Below are positions 22,076 through 34,149 of a stretch of DNA of 64,000 bases, piece after piece. Made by a program: the position numbers and the translations under genes. The notes beneath the pieces were generated by a model, which saw only the letters and a list, made by a program, of their open reading frames with translations, had not been told where the DNA came from and did not search any database. Numbering within the stretch: the stretch's first letter is position 1; the number at the start of each line of letters is the position of its first letter. Location: NCBI GenBank assembly GCA_947034895.1, contig OX344761.1, positions 71,423,839 to 71,487,838 on the forward strand, in the 5' to 3' direction. Source of the DNA: Rhytidiadelphus loreus (taxonomy: Eukaryota; Streptophyta; Bryopsida; Hypnales; Hylocomiaceae).

Positions 22076-23366
22076 CTCTTCTTTAAACCTTTGATTGAAT
22101 AGATTGACCAAGATCCAACCATTCAACATTGGAGTTATGTTCAGTAATGCAAAACTAGAGCGCCATTATGAGAAATAACATCCCTTGTCTCTACCAAGGT
22201 TAAACACAATATTTCTCATAACAAGTTTTTGATTTTGCATCACCTAGTCCTTTGTCTCTCAAAGGAAGTATTTTTTTAGCATCTCTACTACCGTACCTAG
22301 AAGACAAGTTCAACATTCTTTTATGAATAATTGATTAATATTGGCAAAGTGTGATTTAGCAAAATGCCTAAAAATAGAAAATGTATTCTTTTATTAAAAT
22401 ATTTCAATTTTTTTCCTCAAACTAAAACATCTACTTTTAGAAATATTCTTTATTGACCCCTAACAACTAGGTACAATAGTGTTCTAAAGGGCAAAACTTC
22501 ATGATGTCAAAAACATGAGGCCCTTGTTTAATCTAAATAGGAAGAAACCCATTGCTTGAGGTAGTCAACTAGAAAATAGTTTAGTTATTGGATGAATAGG
22601 TGCTCTTTTTCCCCCTACATCTTTCATTCATCAAACACTTTTTATCCTCTACTTTAATAGAGGCTCAAGGATTGGGTGAACAAACGTTTAGCTTTACAAA
22701 CCTCTTAGGATCACTAAGTAAAAACTTCAATCTTCTTTTGTAGGTGGTTAATTTTGTATTTTGTTACTTTTCTTCGCTAATTGGCAGTCTTTGATTCCAA
22801 ATATGAACTCCTAATTTCCATCCATGGTATTTAACAAATTTTAGTGTAATAACTAAAAGCCAAGCATATAGATTGGTTTATCTATCTTGTGATTAAAGAG
22901 TAGATTACTTCTTTGCATCACTTGTAGGACTTAGCAAATTCCAAGGCAAATTCATTTTTTTTAATTGATGCTAAAAATAAAATTGAAAATGCATTCACCT
23001 AAAAAGTATTAAAAATAATAATTTGATATGATTTTATTTAGCTTCAAAGTTTGTAACTCCAAAGTCAAGAGTCTTCAACATTTTGGAATTAATTGATGTT
23101 GAAATATGGTATATGAAAAAAAGTGTTTTTTTAGATCAATCTTGTGTGTTTGCTTGCTTGTAAATACCAATCCAAATTCATGCAAAATTGTTGTTTACAA
23201 GTGTTTTGGACTATTGATTATTGAAAGTTTTTAAGGAAATTTTCAATGTTTCACAATAATAAACAATAAAAGGTTCCTTAAAAACTTTTTTAGGACTCTA
23301 AACATGTCATTGAAGAGTTCCACCACTTGAGCAAAATTCAAGTTTTTTTTTAGCTTTTTCACTATT
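22076..23366. other. A+T-rich intergenic sequence
   Basis: No gene, RNA gene or bounded element was recognised. Confidence 0.4.
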
Positions 23367-23666
23367 CATCAGGGGAGATTTTAGCTACTTGGGAGACTGT
23401 TTCAAGGTTGTTCCCATTGCTAGGAACCAGTCTTGTACAGTCAAAATATAATAATATTAAAAAAAAATTAAAAATTAAAAAAAAAAAATTAAAAAAAAAA
23501 AATTAATTAAAATTTAAAATTTAATTATTTAAAATTTAAAATTTATCTATTTTTTAATAAAAAATTTATTAAAAATTTATATCTGACGTGGCCATCTCCT
23601 GGACACGTTAGATCAACATTCCCACAATGTTTCCATAGTTCATGTAGTCCGGGAACTCACAGTCTC

Positions 23667-24911
23667 TTAACCCCTAAAGGACCAAGGCCTTTTTTCTGCT
23701 AGAAACATTAGAGGAGTTTTAGGACCCTTGGAAGGCCGTTTCAAGCAGCTGCGGGGGAACTGTCCTCCTGTAGTTTTTCGGGGAACGGTTGTTCCCAATA
23801 AAAAAAATTCAAAAAAAAAAAAGAAGTTATACTCTTGAAATGCAAAAAAAAAACAGAAAAAGAAAATTTCATTTTTTTGTTTTTGAAAAAGAAAATTATT
23901 TTTTTCCGACATGGAAGTCGCCATTCCACGTCTGCAAGCTGCTGCGGCCCCCTGCGAATGAGTTCCCGCAGTCTGGGAACTCACAGCCCTCCAGGGGGCT
24001 GAAATCTCTCTAATGACACTCAAAATTGCCATACCTATAGCAAGGAGTAAAAAGAATTAAATTTTTTTTTCATATCTAACGGTAGGATCTTACACCTAAC
24101 TAGTATGAGAGTGTGTGGAAAAAAATTCAGAATTTTTTACCGCTCAGATTGCAAGATATCTGCGTTTAAAGTGGAAAAAACAAGTTTTTCAGCACATTGC
24201 GGGATTAGATTTTTTGACTTTGAACATTTTTAACTTAAAATTTTTGCACTACAGAGTTTTGAGCTTTAAATCTTTAGTTTGAAGAATTGAGTTGAGAGTC
24301 TAGGTGAAAAAGAAAAATTAAAAAAAAATTAATTATCATTCTTAAGAAAATTGTTAAGTAGAAGTAGGTATGAGATAGAAGGAAAATCTAAAATATTCAT
24401 ATATTTTAGATGGAATTAAAATGCACTAATCCCGATGGTGAGATTGTTCTAGCAAGTAAATCAGACCATGCAAAAAAATAAATTGAAAAATTTGAAAAAT
24501 TGCATTCAGAAATGAATTCTACAAGTTAATTTTTTCAAAAACATGCTCTAACTGCCCGAAAAACAAGAATGTTCATAACTTTTTCATAACATATCCAAAT
24601 GAAATGAATCAAAGCTTTCCAGATAGAAAAAAATATAATCTTTGAGAAAAAATAATATTAAAAAGAAAATTCAAATTTTTGTCCATTTTTTTTTGGCTGC
24701 CCGAGCTGCCCGCCGTCCCCTCGTTTGAGCTTATTTGGTCATAACTATTGTTCCCGGGCACCGATTTTGAAAAAATTATATTCCCACAAAGCTAATCAAC
24801 TTTTCTACCTCCAAAAAAAATTTCAAAAAACTAGGAGAAAATTTCAGCCCGTAGGTACCTGCCCAAAAACGCATTTGTCCCCTGAAGGGACAATGGTCCT
24901 TTAGGGGTTAA
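23667..24911. mobile_element. TTAA-flanked piggyBac-like MITE, copy A2
   Basis: It has perfect 14-bp inverted ends CCCCTAAAGGACCA inside TTAA borders (23667-23670, 24908-24911). Without the nested 310-bp insertion it is about 935 bp, like copy A1 at 8161-9099, which it closely resembles. Its position inside the outer CATTAG MITE shows it inserted at TTAA. Confidence 0.85.
23706..24015. mobile_element. CATTAG-ended MITE (inner copy)
   Basis: Starts CATTAGAGGAGTTTTAG and ends with the inverse of CATTAGAGAGATTTCAG. It interrupts copy A2 between AGAAA and ACACTCAAAATTGCC; A1 shows the uninterrupted sequence. It has GC-rich ends and an A+T-rich centre. Confidence 0.8.
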
Positions 24912-24933
24912 AACGCATAAATCTCCCCTAATG

Positions 24934-25211
24934 CATTACATGATTTTGGGGGGCCTTTGGGAGACTGTGAGTTATCCATAGTTCCCAAGCTATGGGAACG
25001 TTGTACGACCAGCAATCTGATGTACAGAGAAACTACCACATTGGATAATATTAATTAATTAATTTTAATTAATTTTTAAATATTAAAGAAATATATATTT
25101 AAAATTAATTTCATTGTTTTATTGTTAAAAAATCTGACTATCCAACCATGGTTCATAGCATGGGGAACCATGGCCGGACACTCTCTTAGAGGCCTTAGAT
25201 CTCTCCTTATG
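24934..25211. mobile_element. CATTAG-family MITE, inverted copy
   Basis: Directly abuts the outer copy. It reads GGGAGACTGTGAGTT near its left end and GGGGAACCATGG...CTCTCCTTATG at its right end, i.e. the family in reverse orientation. The ends are more diverged than in the other copies. Confidence 0.55.
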
Positions 25212-25869
25212 TCTAGTCTTTTACCACTTTCATCTTCATAATGAAAAGTTCTTCAAGAGTCTTTCAGTATTAAAACATGTCATTGAAGCAACAACTCAAT
25301 AAATCAATGAAGTACTAAGACTATAACTAAAAATCATTGAGCACTATTCCTAAAACATAATTTTTCTAACCAAAGATTACCACATGGCACCACTTAATTG
25401 GCCAATATTGATTATAAGCAACTATCAATACAAATTATATTTGGAAAGGCAAAATGTCTAGTCTCCTATCAACTTCCAATACACGATGTAGGACTATCCT
25501 TTATTGACTAATTCTACATGGCTAACTATGCAACAAAATCTTATTCCATGAAAACAAGTCACAAAGCATAATAAGAACATTGTCAATATTACCACAAATA
25601 AACTCACTCTCGGATTTTTTAATGAAAAGAAAGCAATTAATGTATGGAACTATCAACAAATTTTCTTTAGGCACAATAAAAATCACATTTTTACTAAGGG
25701 TGACAATTTTGTCAAAAACATATTTTCATCCATAACAAATTTTAGCATTTTTACTAGGGTTAGAGCAATTTGCATTTGTAAACCAATATGTAGTTCAAAA
25801 TCTTGAAATCCACTCCATATATGTGTGAAAAATAGAGTGAATTTTTAAATACAAAGAAAGTAAAATGCT
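25212..25869. other. A+T-rich intergenic sequence
   Basis: No supported feature. Confidence 0.4.
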
Positions 25870-26390
25870 TGTTAACCTTAAAACACTATTGAGGATGCAA
25901 AATGTCCTTTGGATGATTTCACCTAAGACTACTATACAATGGAAATCAACATTTTTTCATCCAATTTTTTTTGGTAGAGTTACTTGAGTACATTATCAGC
26001 AAATAATATTGCAAATTCCCTCATTATGGTATTATTGACTTTTCTAAAGAAGAAGATGCTTAATCCAAGGATCATCCTTATAGCCATTTCTTGTTGTTTA
26101 CCTTTGATGTGAATTTTAGCCATCAAAAATAATATTTTTCTTGAGCTTGAGTTCAACTAATGAAATTAAGTTTATCAAGTGCAATTTCTATTCCAATTAG
26201 AAAATTAGAAAAATTCATAAATTTCAATATTTTATAGGAATATGAATTTTGGGCATGTAACCATGGGTTGTTGATTTTCTAATTTTAGAATGACATGGTA
26301 ACTTTGGTTTATACCATGATGATATAAACTACAATATACATCTATGGTGAATATTTTAGATTTTTTCGAGTATATTTTGTATTTAATATG
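25870..26390 (+). repeat. Dispersed repeat E, copy 1
   Basis: About 500 bp that recur inverted at 56520-57005 and partly at 49930-50112. The best shared block is ATATTGCAAATTCCCTCATT followed by ATGGTATTATTGACTT. No terminal structure or coding frame; the class is unknown. Confidence 0.6.
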
Positions 26391-26582
26391 CATTTTTCCA
26401 TTTTTTCTTAAAAAATTCATTATAATTTCAAATTTCCCCCACAAATTTGAAAATTTGATGACTTTTAGTAGACATATGACATCATCTTTGAAAAAAAGAA
26501 ATACAAATTTTTTCATTCATATCTAGTTGTAAAATGGTAGCAAAGCAAAGTGATGAATAGTCCATACTTTAAGTTAAGTTGT

Positions 26583-26790
26583 TTGTTACAGTGAGATCTT
26601 TTGGACCGTGTGTCCCTTGGTCATGTTCTTGGTATTGTTTGACAACACTTTGCAAGGAAGGGTGCATGGACTTTGTTTTGTGGTGTTCTAACTCACGGCA
26701 AAAAGGATATCAAATTTCAAAGTTTTTATGAATTAAAAAATTACTTCTACTTTTATTTTTTATTATATTGTGACAATGGCACAGGGACCC
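26583..26790 (+). repeat. Dispersed repeat D, copy 1
   Basis: Shares the order GGTATTGTT..., AAGGGTGCATGGACTTTGTT..., AAGTTTTTATGAA, AAAAAATTA, TATTGTGACAA with 34150-34380. It is also related, inverted, to the tandem units at 57358-58100. Confidence 0.55.
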
Positions 26791-26803
26791 TAGTAGGCAA
26801 GGA

Positions 26804-27024
26804 AGGATTGACCCCTTCATTGCCCCAACCAAGGATAAATGTAAAAATTGCCCCTATTTTGTGCCGCATAAATTTTGTCAATTTTTCACCTCTCTTCTCC
26901 GATTTAGGGCTTAGATTGCAAATATGAAATTAGAATTTGCAAATTTTATCACGGGTGGCAAATAAAAAAATTCAGTGTTTTCAGCAGTGTTAAAACAGGG
27001 GGCAATAAGGGGGTCAATCCACCC
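26804..27024. mobile_element. MITE with GGATTGACCCC ends
   Basis: Left GGATTGACCCCTTCATTGCCCC-type end is matched by the inverted GGGGCAATAAGGGGGTCAATCC at the right. The interior (GATTGCAAATATGAAAT) is related to 42066-42300 and 49470-49720. Confidence 0.6.
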
Positions 27025-27636
27025 TGGCCACACCAGAAATCATTCACTCAGTGGTCATGGGTCCGTCTGTCCTTCCAACCAGGGTTAAAAACGAACCCCA
27101 GTCAGTGACAAAAAGCTCCAGCTCAAACCCACATGGACAGCATTCGACATGTGCCAAACATGACTTTGAAGAGTTTGGTGGGTGTGTTTTCTTCTGTCCA
27201 CAGTTCCTGCACAGCAGCAGCATCATCATCACCATCGCCGTTCCCCCCGTTCCCCCCGTTCCCCCAGCCAGGTCTGCCAGCTCATCAAAACCCAAACAAA
27301 TCTGAAAAAAAAAGAAAAAGAAAAACTCCGTCCCCGTCCCCCGAAAACTCAGCTGGCTACCCTAAAAGATAGAAAGATTAAAGATACTAAGTTAAGCCAA
27401 TAGAAAGACCCCCCCCACAAACGGATAATTGGCGGTGCTGAGTAAGCACTCCCCGTTTGTCATCTCCCACTCGGATGATAAGTGAGGATATCGCCAATGA
27501 ATGCGGCTTGCATGAGATGATCTCTGTTACCTTGGATGTAAAACGGTCGAATGGATGGATGAGAATTAGCGAAGGGACTGAGTGCGGCTTTATCTTTTCC
27601 AACGTTTGTTTGCGTGGTTTGTTTGTGTTCTGGCAG
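27025..27636. other. GC-richer segment upstream of the SOUL pseudogene
   Basis: About 600 bp of gene-like composition. It includes a CAGCAGCAGCATCATCATCA simple-sequence stretch and a C-run near 27410. The open frame at 27457-27756 (plus) matches no family I know. It may be a decayed gene or promoter. Confidence 0.3.
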
Positions 27637-27722
27637 CTATGGCGGGCTGGCCATTGTTGGTGGCGAAGGCGGAGTTGTAGTAGTGTAGAAAAGGTACAGT
27701 TCATCGTGTGCGGAGGATTTGT
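27637..27722 (+). repeat. Direct repeat flanking the SOUL pseudogene, left copy
   Basis: CTATGGCGGGCTGGCCATTG ... AGTTGTAGTAGTGTAGAAA ... GTGCGGAGGAT. The same order occurs at 28335-28413, on the other side of the pseudogene. Confidence 0.8.
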
Positions 27723-28330
27723 GTGGGGAGGAGGAGAAAGGCGGTATCGAATTTAGGGATCGTGAGCGACAGAAGTTTTCTGCAGAGGTTTTTTTATGAT
27801 CCCAAAGCTATGAAAGAGTGGAAGAGACGGGAGGTTCGTGATTGTTGTAGGTTACATAGGTGCGATTGGAATACCTTGCAGTAGGAAGGGACCGGAACCT
27901 GGAGAAAAGATTTGCCATGACTGCGTCTGTAATAATAACACAAGAGCTTGGTAAGCTCGAGTCAACAGTAGTTTTTCAAGTTCTGTTGGTGACGATTTTT
28001 TGCATTGAGATAATCCCCTGTGTTCTGTCACTTTTGTTTCTTATATTCTTCTTATCTGTGTTGAAGTAGAGTGATTTTGCAAGTATGAGAAGGAAGCTCT
28101 GGTATTTTCCATTTTAAATGTGAAGTTCGCATAGTAAATATCATGCCAAACTGTTTGGTTGTTTTTTGCTTACGAGTGCGGGAAGATCGATGTAAGATGT
28201 ACGTTTGAAGGTAGGCATTCTTTTTATAGATTTTTTTCGTTGTACTCCGTGCATGAAGATATTTCCATTTTGGATACAGATGATTCCGATTGAGAAATTT
28301 TGCAAAGGGAGGAGGTGTGATGTGAGCTGA
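27721..28330 (+). pseudogene. Truncated SOUL heme-binding gene copy
   Basis: A broken copy of the gene at 37169-38199. 27721-27950 matches the second part of exon 1 (TATGATCCCAAA, GGTTACATAGGTGCGATTGG, CCTGGAGAAAAGATT). 27951-28330 matches intron 1 (GGGAAGATCGATGTA, CGTGCATGAAGATAT, AAAGGGAGGAG). It begins inside exon 1 and stops just before exon 2. Single-base insertions (for example AAAGAGTGG against AAGCGTGG, and GATTTGCC against GATTGCT) break the frame, so no SOUL domain is made. The retained intron shows a DNA-level copy, not retroposition. It is flanked by direct repeats at 27637-27722 and 28335-28413. Confidence 0.88.
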
Positions 28331-28334
28331 CTGG

Positions 28335-28413
28335 CTATGGCGGGCTGGCCATTGTTGTGAAGGCTTAGTTGTAGTAGTGTAGAAATGTACACAAAAGAAT
28401 GTGCGGAGGATGG
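28335..28413 (+). repeat. Direct repeat flanking the SOUL pseudogene, right copy
   Basis: Matches 27637-27722 over CTATGGCGGGCTGGCCATTG, AGTTGTAGTAGTGTAGAAA and GTGCGGAGGAT, with several small indels. Confidence 0.8.
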
Positions 28414-29797
28414 TGTGATGTGGCAGAGGCGCAGTGCAGTAAGGGGCCAGAGTTGAAGAGACAGTAGATAAGAGAGGGAGAGAGAGAGAAAGCGACCTCT
28501 TCTTTCTTTACTCGCAGATCTGAGTTGTGTTGAGTGGCCCGATTTGCGTTGCTTTATTTTTGTTAGCATTCTGGTTTCTGTAGCTCCGCTGACAGGTAGA
28601 TAACTTTGACGTCTCGGCCAGGTTTTAAGGGAGATTTTTTCCCGGAACGTTTTCGGAGGATTTTTGTTCGTGATTGCGACCGATCGGTGAACATCCGCGA
28701 TTTTGCGTATGTGCACGATTTCGGTGATATATTATTTTTAATTATTATTATTTTTTGCTCGAGCGGAAATTTCTTTTTGTAATTCCACTTGGAAGTCGAG
28801 CTTGTGGGAGTTTTTTTAGGCTTTGTTTTTTTAATTTGTTTCCCCTTCATTGGTTGTTGGATATTTAGGTGTGGAGAGAAGCACGCGTGTCTGGTGAATA
28901 TTCCAGTCTAGTTGTGGTTACAATACGAAGTGGCGCTTTCTTTCTTAGCTTTTGTTGAATTTAGTTAATTGACATCGATGAGACCAAAGATTTTATTTAA
29001 AGGAAACACATATCTGGTAGGGAGATTTGGAAGTAGTGACCAACGCAGCTTTAGACGCCCTTTAGATGCTTGAAGAAATTGTAAGCTCGAGAACTGTGAT
29101 CGTCGTAATACTCGTATTGGTGTTGGTTGGGATTTTCTCGTTTGTGAACAATGAGCGTGGCGAATGTCGCTATCCGGAAGGCAATTGCTAGTCTCTGGAA
29201 TTAGGGTTTCTGCTTGAACCTCCGGCCTTGGTACTTGTGTTGTGGCTAGGGACTACCAGGTGGTTGACCTTAAGATCTATTTTGGAGTCGCACAGGATTG
29301 TTGGAGCTCAATTGTGCTGACATAGTTTCTGTGCATGCAGATATGGAGCTTTTCTGGAGAAAATGCAGCAGGAAAGATAGGATAATATAGGGAAAATCGA
29401 AAGGTGTGTTATAGGCTCTGCAACAGTCCCTGATTCCGATCCTTAGATTGTCTTTACTCTTAGACATTGATGCGGCTGATCTTGTCTATTTGTCGAAGTT
29501 TTGACACTCTGGTTGCTTTGGTCTGCTTGCTGTATTCAAATGCCTGCCATTTATGAGCATTGTCCATGATCCTTTTATTGGGATATGTGAATGATCAGGT
29601 GCTTATTTTCTTACACCCATGCAAAAACAATTGCACGTGAGCTTAGGTGTTGGACTGCTGACAAGAAGTGAATGGAGCTGAAGCCGCAAAGTGGAGCCTG
29701 CTGCTTTTCGTGAGGAATTAATTCTACATAGTAGACGCAGAAGGCGGATGGTCTCCTTATTCCACTTTTTATTTTCCGCTTGTTTTGCGACGGTCCG
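28414..29797 (+). promoter_or_regulatory. Promoter and 5' leader region of the GH28 gene
   Basis: Gene-like composition with a GA-rich run at about 28468-28492 (AGAGAGGGAGAGAGAGAG). There is a possible leader intron donor GTAGATAA near 28596, but no single acceptor could be chosen. No protein-coding exon is recognised before 29798. A telo-box-like TTAGGGTTT lies near 29202. Confidence 0.4.
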
Positions 29798-32700
29798 ATG
29801 ACGAGTATGCTCAGCTTCCGAAGTCTCCATGTCCTGCTTCTCCTCCTCGCGTATCTCAGTGTTGACAATTGCCGCCAAACATGCACATTTGGTCGGCCAC
29901 TGTACATCGACTCAGTCGATTCTGTATGGGATGGAGAAGTGGAAACGACAACTTCTTTGAGCGGTGACGAGATCATCTTTGAACCTGTAGTAGTAAGTAC
30001 CTGAATCTATCTCTTGTTTTAGTCATTTATATGAGTTCTCAGATATCATCGTAAAGACTCATCTGTGCTACCATTAGAGATTCTTCATGGTCTTCACACC
30101 AAGGCTCCATACCAACCGTATGGAACATGAATCTCATGTACACGGTAGGCGAGTGTGGGAGTGGCATGTCCAGTCTTTCATTAGTTATTGCCCTTGAAAT
30201 GTGAGGCCTTATCTCAAGGTGATTTTCATTGGTTTAGGCAGCTCATTCATCTGGTACCGTATCTGGAGCCTTCAAATGGATAGATGCGCCAGGAATGCTT
30301 TTTCCCCTGTTCGGATGCTTTTTTACTACACTAAAGCCCCAATATATTTGTTTTCCTTGGGGTAAGGAGTATGTTGTCTCTCAGTGAGCATTGGCTGGTG
30401 TTTGTGGCTTCCGTGTTTTGCAGACAGCGGAAAGTTGTGCTGATAACTATAAAAACTGGAAAAGTCGGCCTCACAGCGTTTCCATTACCGAGTTTGGTGC
30501 TGTTGGGGATGGCAAGACTTTAAACACACTTGCATTTGAAAATGCCATGTTTTACCTTCGCACCTATGCTGACAAGGGTGGCGTGCAATTGTACATTCCT
30601 GCTGGACGATGGCTCACCGGCAGCATCAAATTGATCAGTCATCTGACCCTTTTTCTGGAGAATGAGGCTACAATTCTCGGATCTCAGGTTTGGATTCGGC
30701 ACCCGAAATGGATGTCTCGGCAATCAATGGCAGACTGTGGCTATGAACCTTGTTTTATGTTCATTCACCTATGTTCCATTCTTTTGAGATGAATTCCAAT
30801 CTTAGTATTTGATGCATAGCTGAGACGCTATGCAGATCTGCCTCTTTTGTACCTAGAGATGGGTTATTTTGAATCTTAGTTAACCGTAGAGTCTTCGAGT
30901 TCTTTAGAAAACATATTTCATCATGCATATTTTCATAATAACATTACTTTGAACTTTTCTACTTTTTTAATAAATACTAGATGTAAACCAGATATTAGCG
31001 TATATTGATTTCCAGATTCTTCCGTGGTATGATAGGGCTTGATTCGATTTTTAGACTTTTCATCAGATACCAATTGCTGTAACTTTAAGGTGTTCGTGCT
31101 CACCTCAGGATATGAAGGATTATCCAATTATACCCGGATTACCGTCTTATGGTCGAGGCCGAGAGCTTCCTGGACCAAGGCACAGTAGCCTCATTAATAG
31201 CGAAGGCCTTGAAGATGTCGTCATCACAGGTGGCAACTTACTCATAGAATGCATTATTACTGTAGCTGATGAAAATGACTCACTTTTTTGGAGGTCGATT
31301 GTGTCTAGCTCGCATTCTTGTGATGATCAATTGTTTTCGCACCCGTGGTTATTGTATTCTTCGCAGGTGATAATGGGACAATTGATGGACAGGGTGCTGT
31401 ATGGTGGAGTGCATTCCGCAATAAAACTTTGGATTACACTCGGGGTCACTTGGTGGAGCTTATCGATTCTAAGGACATCTTAATTTCTAATCTCACTTTT
31501 CGGGATTCACCATTTTGGACCGTTCATCCGGTCTACTGCAGGTATACTTAAGCGCACAATTCTTTATCTATAGGTCTCAGAAAAATTCTTTATTTTTTTA
31601 CCTCTGATGAGAGTATTGATATCGCATGCACTTCATTCGTCGTGTGGTTGTGCTCCCTTCTCAGTATCTAGATATCACACAAGAGTAACGGAAATTACCT
31701 CGGCAACTTTCTTGTTTGGATAAAGACGCATAGGGTAAAGATCTTGATATGGTGTCGCTGGTGGATCTGCTCAGGAATGTGGTGGTGAAGGACATGACCA
31801 TACTGGCTCCTTTCGATTCACCAAATACAGATGGCATTGACCCAGGTACCTAAGTGAGTACCAATTCTTAGACAAATAGCTGGACGATGCTGAGATCTTT
31901 TTGGATCGTCTGGCAATAAGAGTCAAACTAGCCTGATTTTGTATTTTTTCATGACCCAGCAATAAGTTCGTATAGTATTTCTTAGGAAGGATTTCTGGAA
32001 GTATGTTCAGTTTTTGTATGGTAAACGTGGGAGTGATGCTTCGCAGACTCAAGCCAACACGTGTGCATCGAAGACTGCTACATCAGTGTTGGTGATGATG
32101 CCATTGCGATCAAAAGTGGCTGGGATGAGTTTGGTACTGCTTATGGTATGCCTAGCCAAAACATTGACGTTCGGCGTATAACTGTACACACAAAAACCAG
32201 TGCTGGGATTGCCTTCGGTAGTGAGATGTCTGGCGGCATATGTGATGTCCAGGTCAGAAATTTCTGCCCTGAATGCCTAAGTTGATTTGATATGTTGACT
32301 TAAGGTTTACTCTAGGGTAACATGCTTGTGATAGCTTTAGACTGCTATTAATTTTTTGAGCAAAAGCTCAGAATTATTTGGTGCTGATCCGTCTTTGACA
32401 TATTCTAGTAAACTGTGTAGAGAATCTTGCGATGACATTTTAAACTCAAGCCACGTTTGAATGCAGGTTGATCACATGATGATCTATGGTGCCAGATGGG
32501 GCATACGTTTCAAAACGGGTTTGGGCCGTGGAGGCTATATCAGAAACATAACAGTGACCAATTTGGAGATGCACACCGTCAGAACCGCAATCGCCTTCGC
32601 AGGCAACTACGGAGAACATCCAGACGACAACTGGAATCGGACCGACTATCCTGTGATTGAAGATGTGTCAATTGAGAATGTCGTGGGAGAAAATATTACT

Positions 32701-32880
32701 CAAGCGGGCCTGTTTCTAGGGCTACCCGAGTCTCCTTTCAACAACATTCATTTGGGTCACATAGCCCTCGACGTCAAATCTGAAACTGAGAACTGGAACT
32801 GCTCCTCTGTCGCTGGAACATACTTATTGGTTCGGCCCCAGCCATGTCCAGACTTTACCGAGGAGGAGGATCTGATCTAG
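29798..32880 (+). CDS. GH28 family polygalacturonase-like protein
   Basis: Predicted secreted pectin-active glycosidase of family 28 (right-handed beta-helix). Seven exons with consistent phases: 29798-29992, 30424-30687, 31109-31229, 31367-31541, 31775-31845, 32047-32252, 32467-32880; 481 residues. Residues 1-25 form a signal peptide (hydrophobic run HVLLLLLAYLSV). EFGAVGDGKTLNT is the typical N-terminal landmark. The acid motifs are present: PNTDGID (catalytic Asp 271) and VGDDAIAIKSG (Asp 292, Asp 293). The usual GHG motif is replaced by TSAGIAFGSEMSGG (327-339), so the histidine is missing, and RIK is RFK (358-360); this is the pattern of a divergent plant clade annotated as probable polygalacturonase. 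The exact substrate is therefore open. Exon 3 uses a weak donor (GTGGCA), chosen because it joins ITG to DNGTIDGQG. Confidence 0.9.
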
Positions 32881-33300
32881 TATCCTTCTATTTGCGTGTG
32901 GGTATGGAAAGGTAGTTGAGGTGAATAGGCGGTTAGGTATTGGTGGGTTCTAATTAGCTGTAATAAGTTCCCTTTGGAATACTTGGAAGGTTTGTATCAA
33001 TTTTTTGCCTAGGTATATATCCGTAGGACAATCGAAAGTAGTCTTGCAGATGCTATATCCTTGTCATATTGTGTAGTATATAGGGCTTCTGGATTTTGAT
33101 GGAACTCTTGGTATTGATGAGTTGTTGCTTTGCTGTATTTGGTGAAGCTATAGGTTGAGTTATTTTTTTGACGGATATCCTGTAATATAATGATTCCAAC
33201 ACAGGTTCCATCTGGACTTGCCCAACTGTTCTGTGTTTTTTTGTCGTTCGCAAAGAAACTAATTACTTGTGTTTACTATCTTGTCTTGCGCTTTCAATTC
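32881..33300 (+). other. GH28 3' untranslated region (approximate)
   Basis: Directly after the TAG stop; the end is not marked by a clear signal. Confidence 0.35.
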
Positions 33301-33911
33301 GTTAACTCCATAGATAAGTAAACAGCCTTTCAGGTACCGGTACTCAGATGTATCCAATTAGTGCGTGCGACTAATTACTAAAGTCACTGTGTCAAATTAG
33401 TGCAGTTTGAAACATTACTGTATTGTATTAATTTCTCAAAATAAATGAACTGTCGTGGGCACTGATATTCCACTCTCGTTGACAGGACAGACCAATGGAA
33501 AACCCTCGTGGTGCTTGTTGAGTTGTTAGCTTTGCAGCATTGCAGATTCAGACACAAGCGTATAAGAGCTTCGCCACCACCAGTAGCACTCCAAAGCATC
33601 AAGAAGTGGCGAGGCACCTCTTGCGTGCGTTGTGAGATGTGGTGGTGCATTCAAGCCCCAATGCTTTGCACCAACTATCCCTTCAAGTCCTTGCTAAAGT
33701 TCTTCTTACACACCTCTCATTAGCCTCCCCATCCTCCACCAAGGTCATAGTCAAAGTTGACCAAGTTGGGGTGAGTGTAAGAGCAAATGTGGTAGTGATG
33801 GGAAGAATGACACAACTTGTATTGTGATAGAGTGTTGGTGGGGAGCCATTTTTGTCTAGATAAGTGTGGCAAGCCTAGAATGACATTGCTAAGGCCTGGT
33901 TGCAATGCTTT
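33301..33911. other. Intergenic sequence, mixed composition
   Basis: No gene recognised; short frames on both strands (33384-33723) lack motifs. Confidence 0.35.
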
Positions 33912-34091
33912 AAGGTGAGGACTTTTACTATTGCTATGTGTTGGCATTTATATTAATGTATTTTCATATATATAAAAGAGGATTAGAGATCTTATACATG
34001 CAAGGTGAGGACTTTTACTATTGCTATGTGTTGGCATTTATATTAATGTATTTTCATATATATATAAGAGGATTAGAGATCTTATACATGC
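33912..34091. repeat. 90-bp tandem duplication
   Basis: Two head-to-tail 90-bp units (33912-34001 and 34002-34091) differ at one position. Divergence is low, so the duplication is recent. Confidence 0.92.
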
Positions 34092-34149
34092 AAGAGATAC
34101 TTTGTAAATTTTGGTGTATCCATACATTAAATTAGATTGTTGTTTTGCT

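Larger units (their letters stand above)
23367..24933. mobile_element. CATTAG-ended MITE (outer copy), split by a TTAA element
   Basis: Left end CATCAGGGGAGATTTTAG (23367) and right end, reverse-complemented, CATTAGGGGAGATTTATG (24933). The two pieces, 23367-23670 and 24912-24933, read as one 326-bp MITE across a single TTAA. The internal GGGAACTCACAG block near the right end matches the other family copies. The centre is almost pure A+T. Confidence 0.75.
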
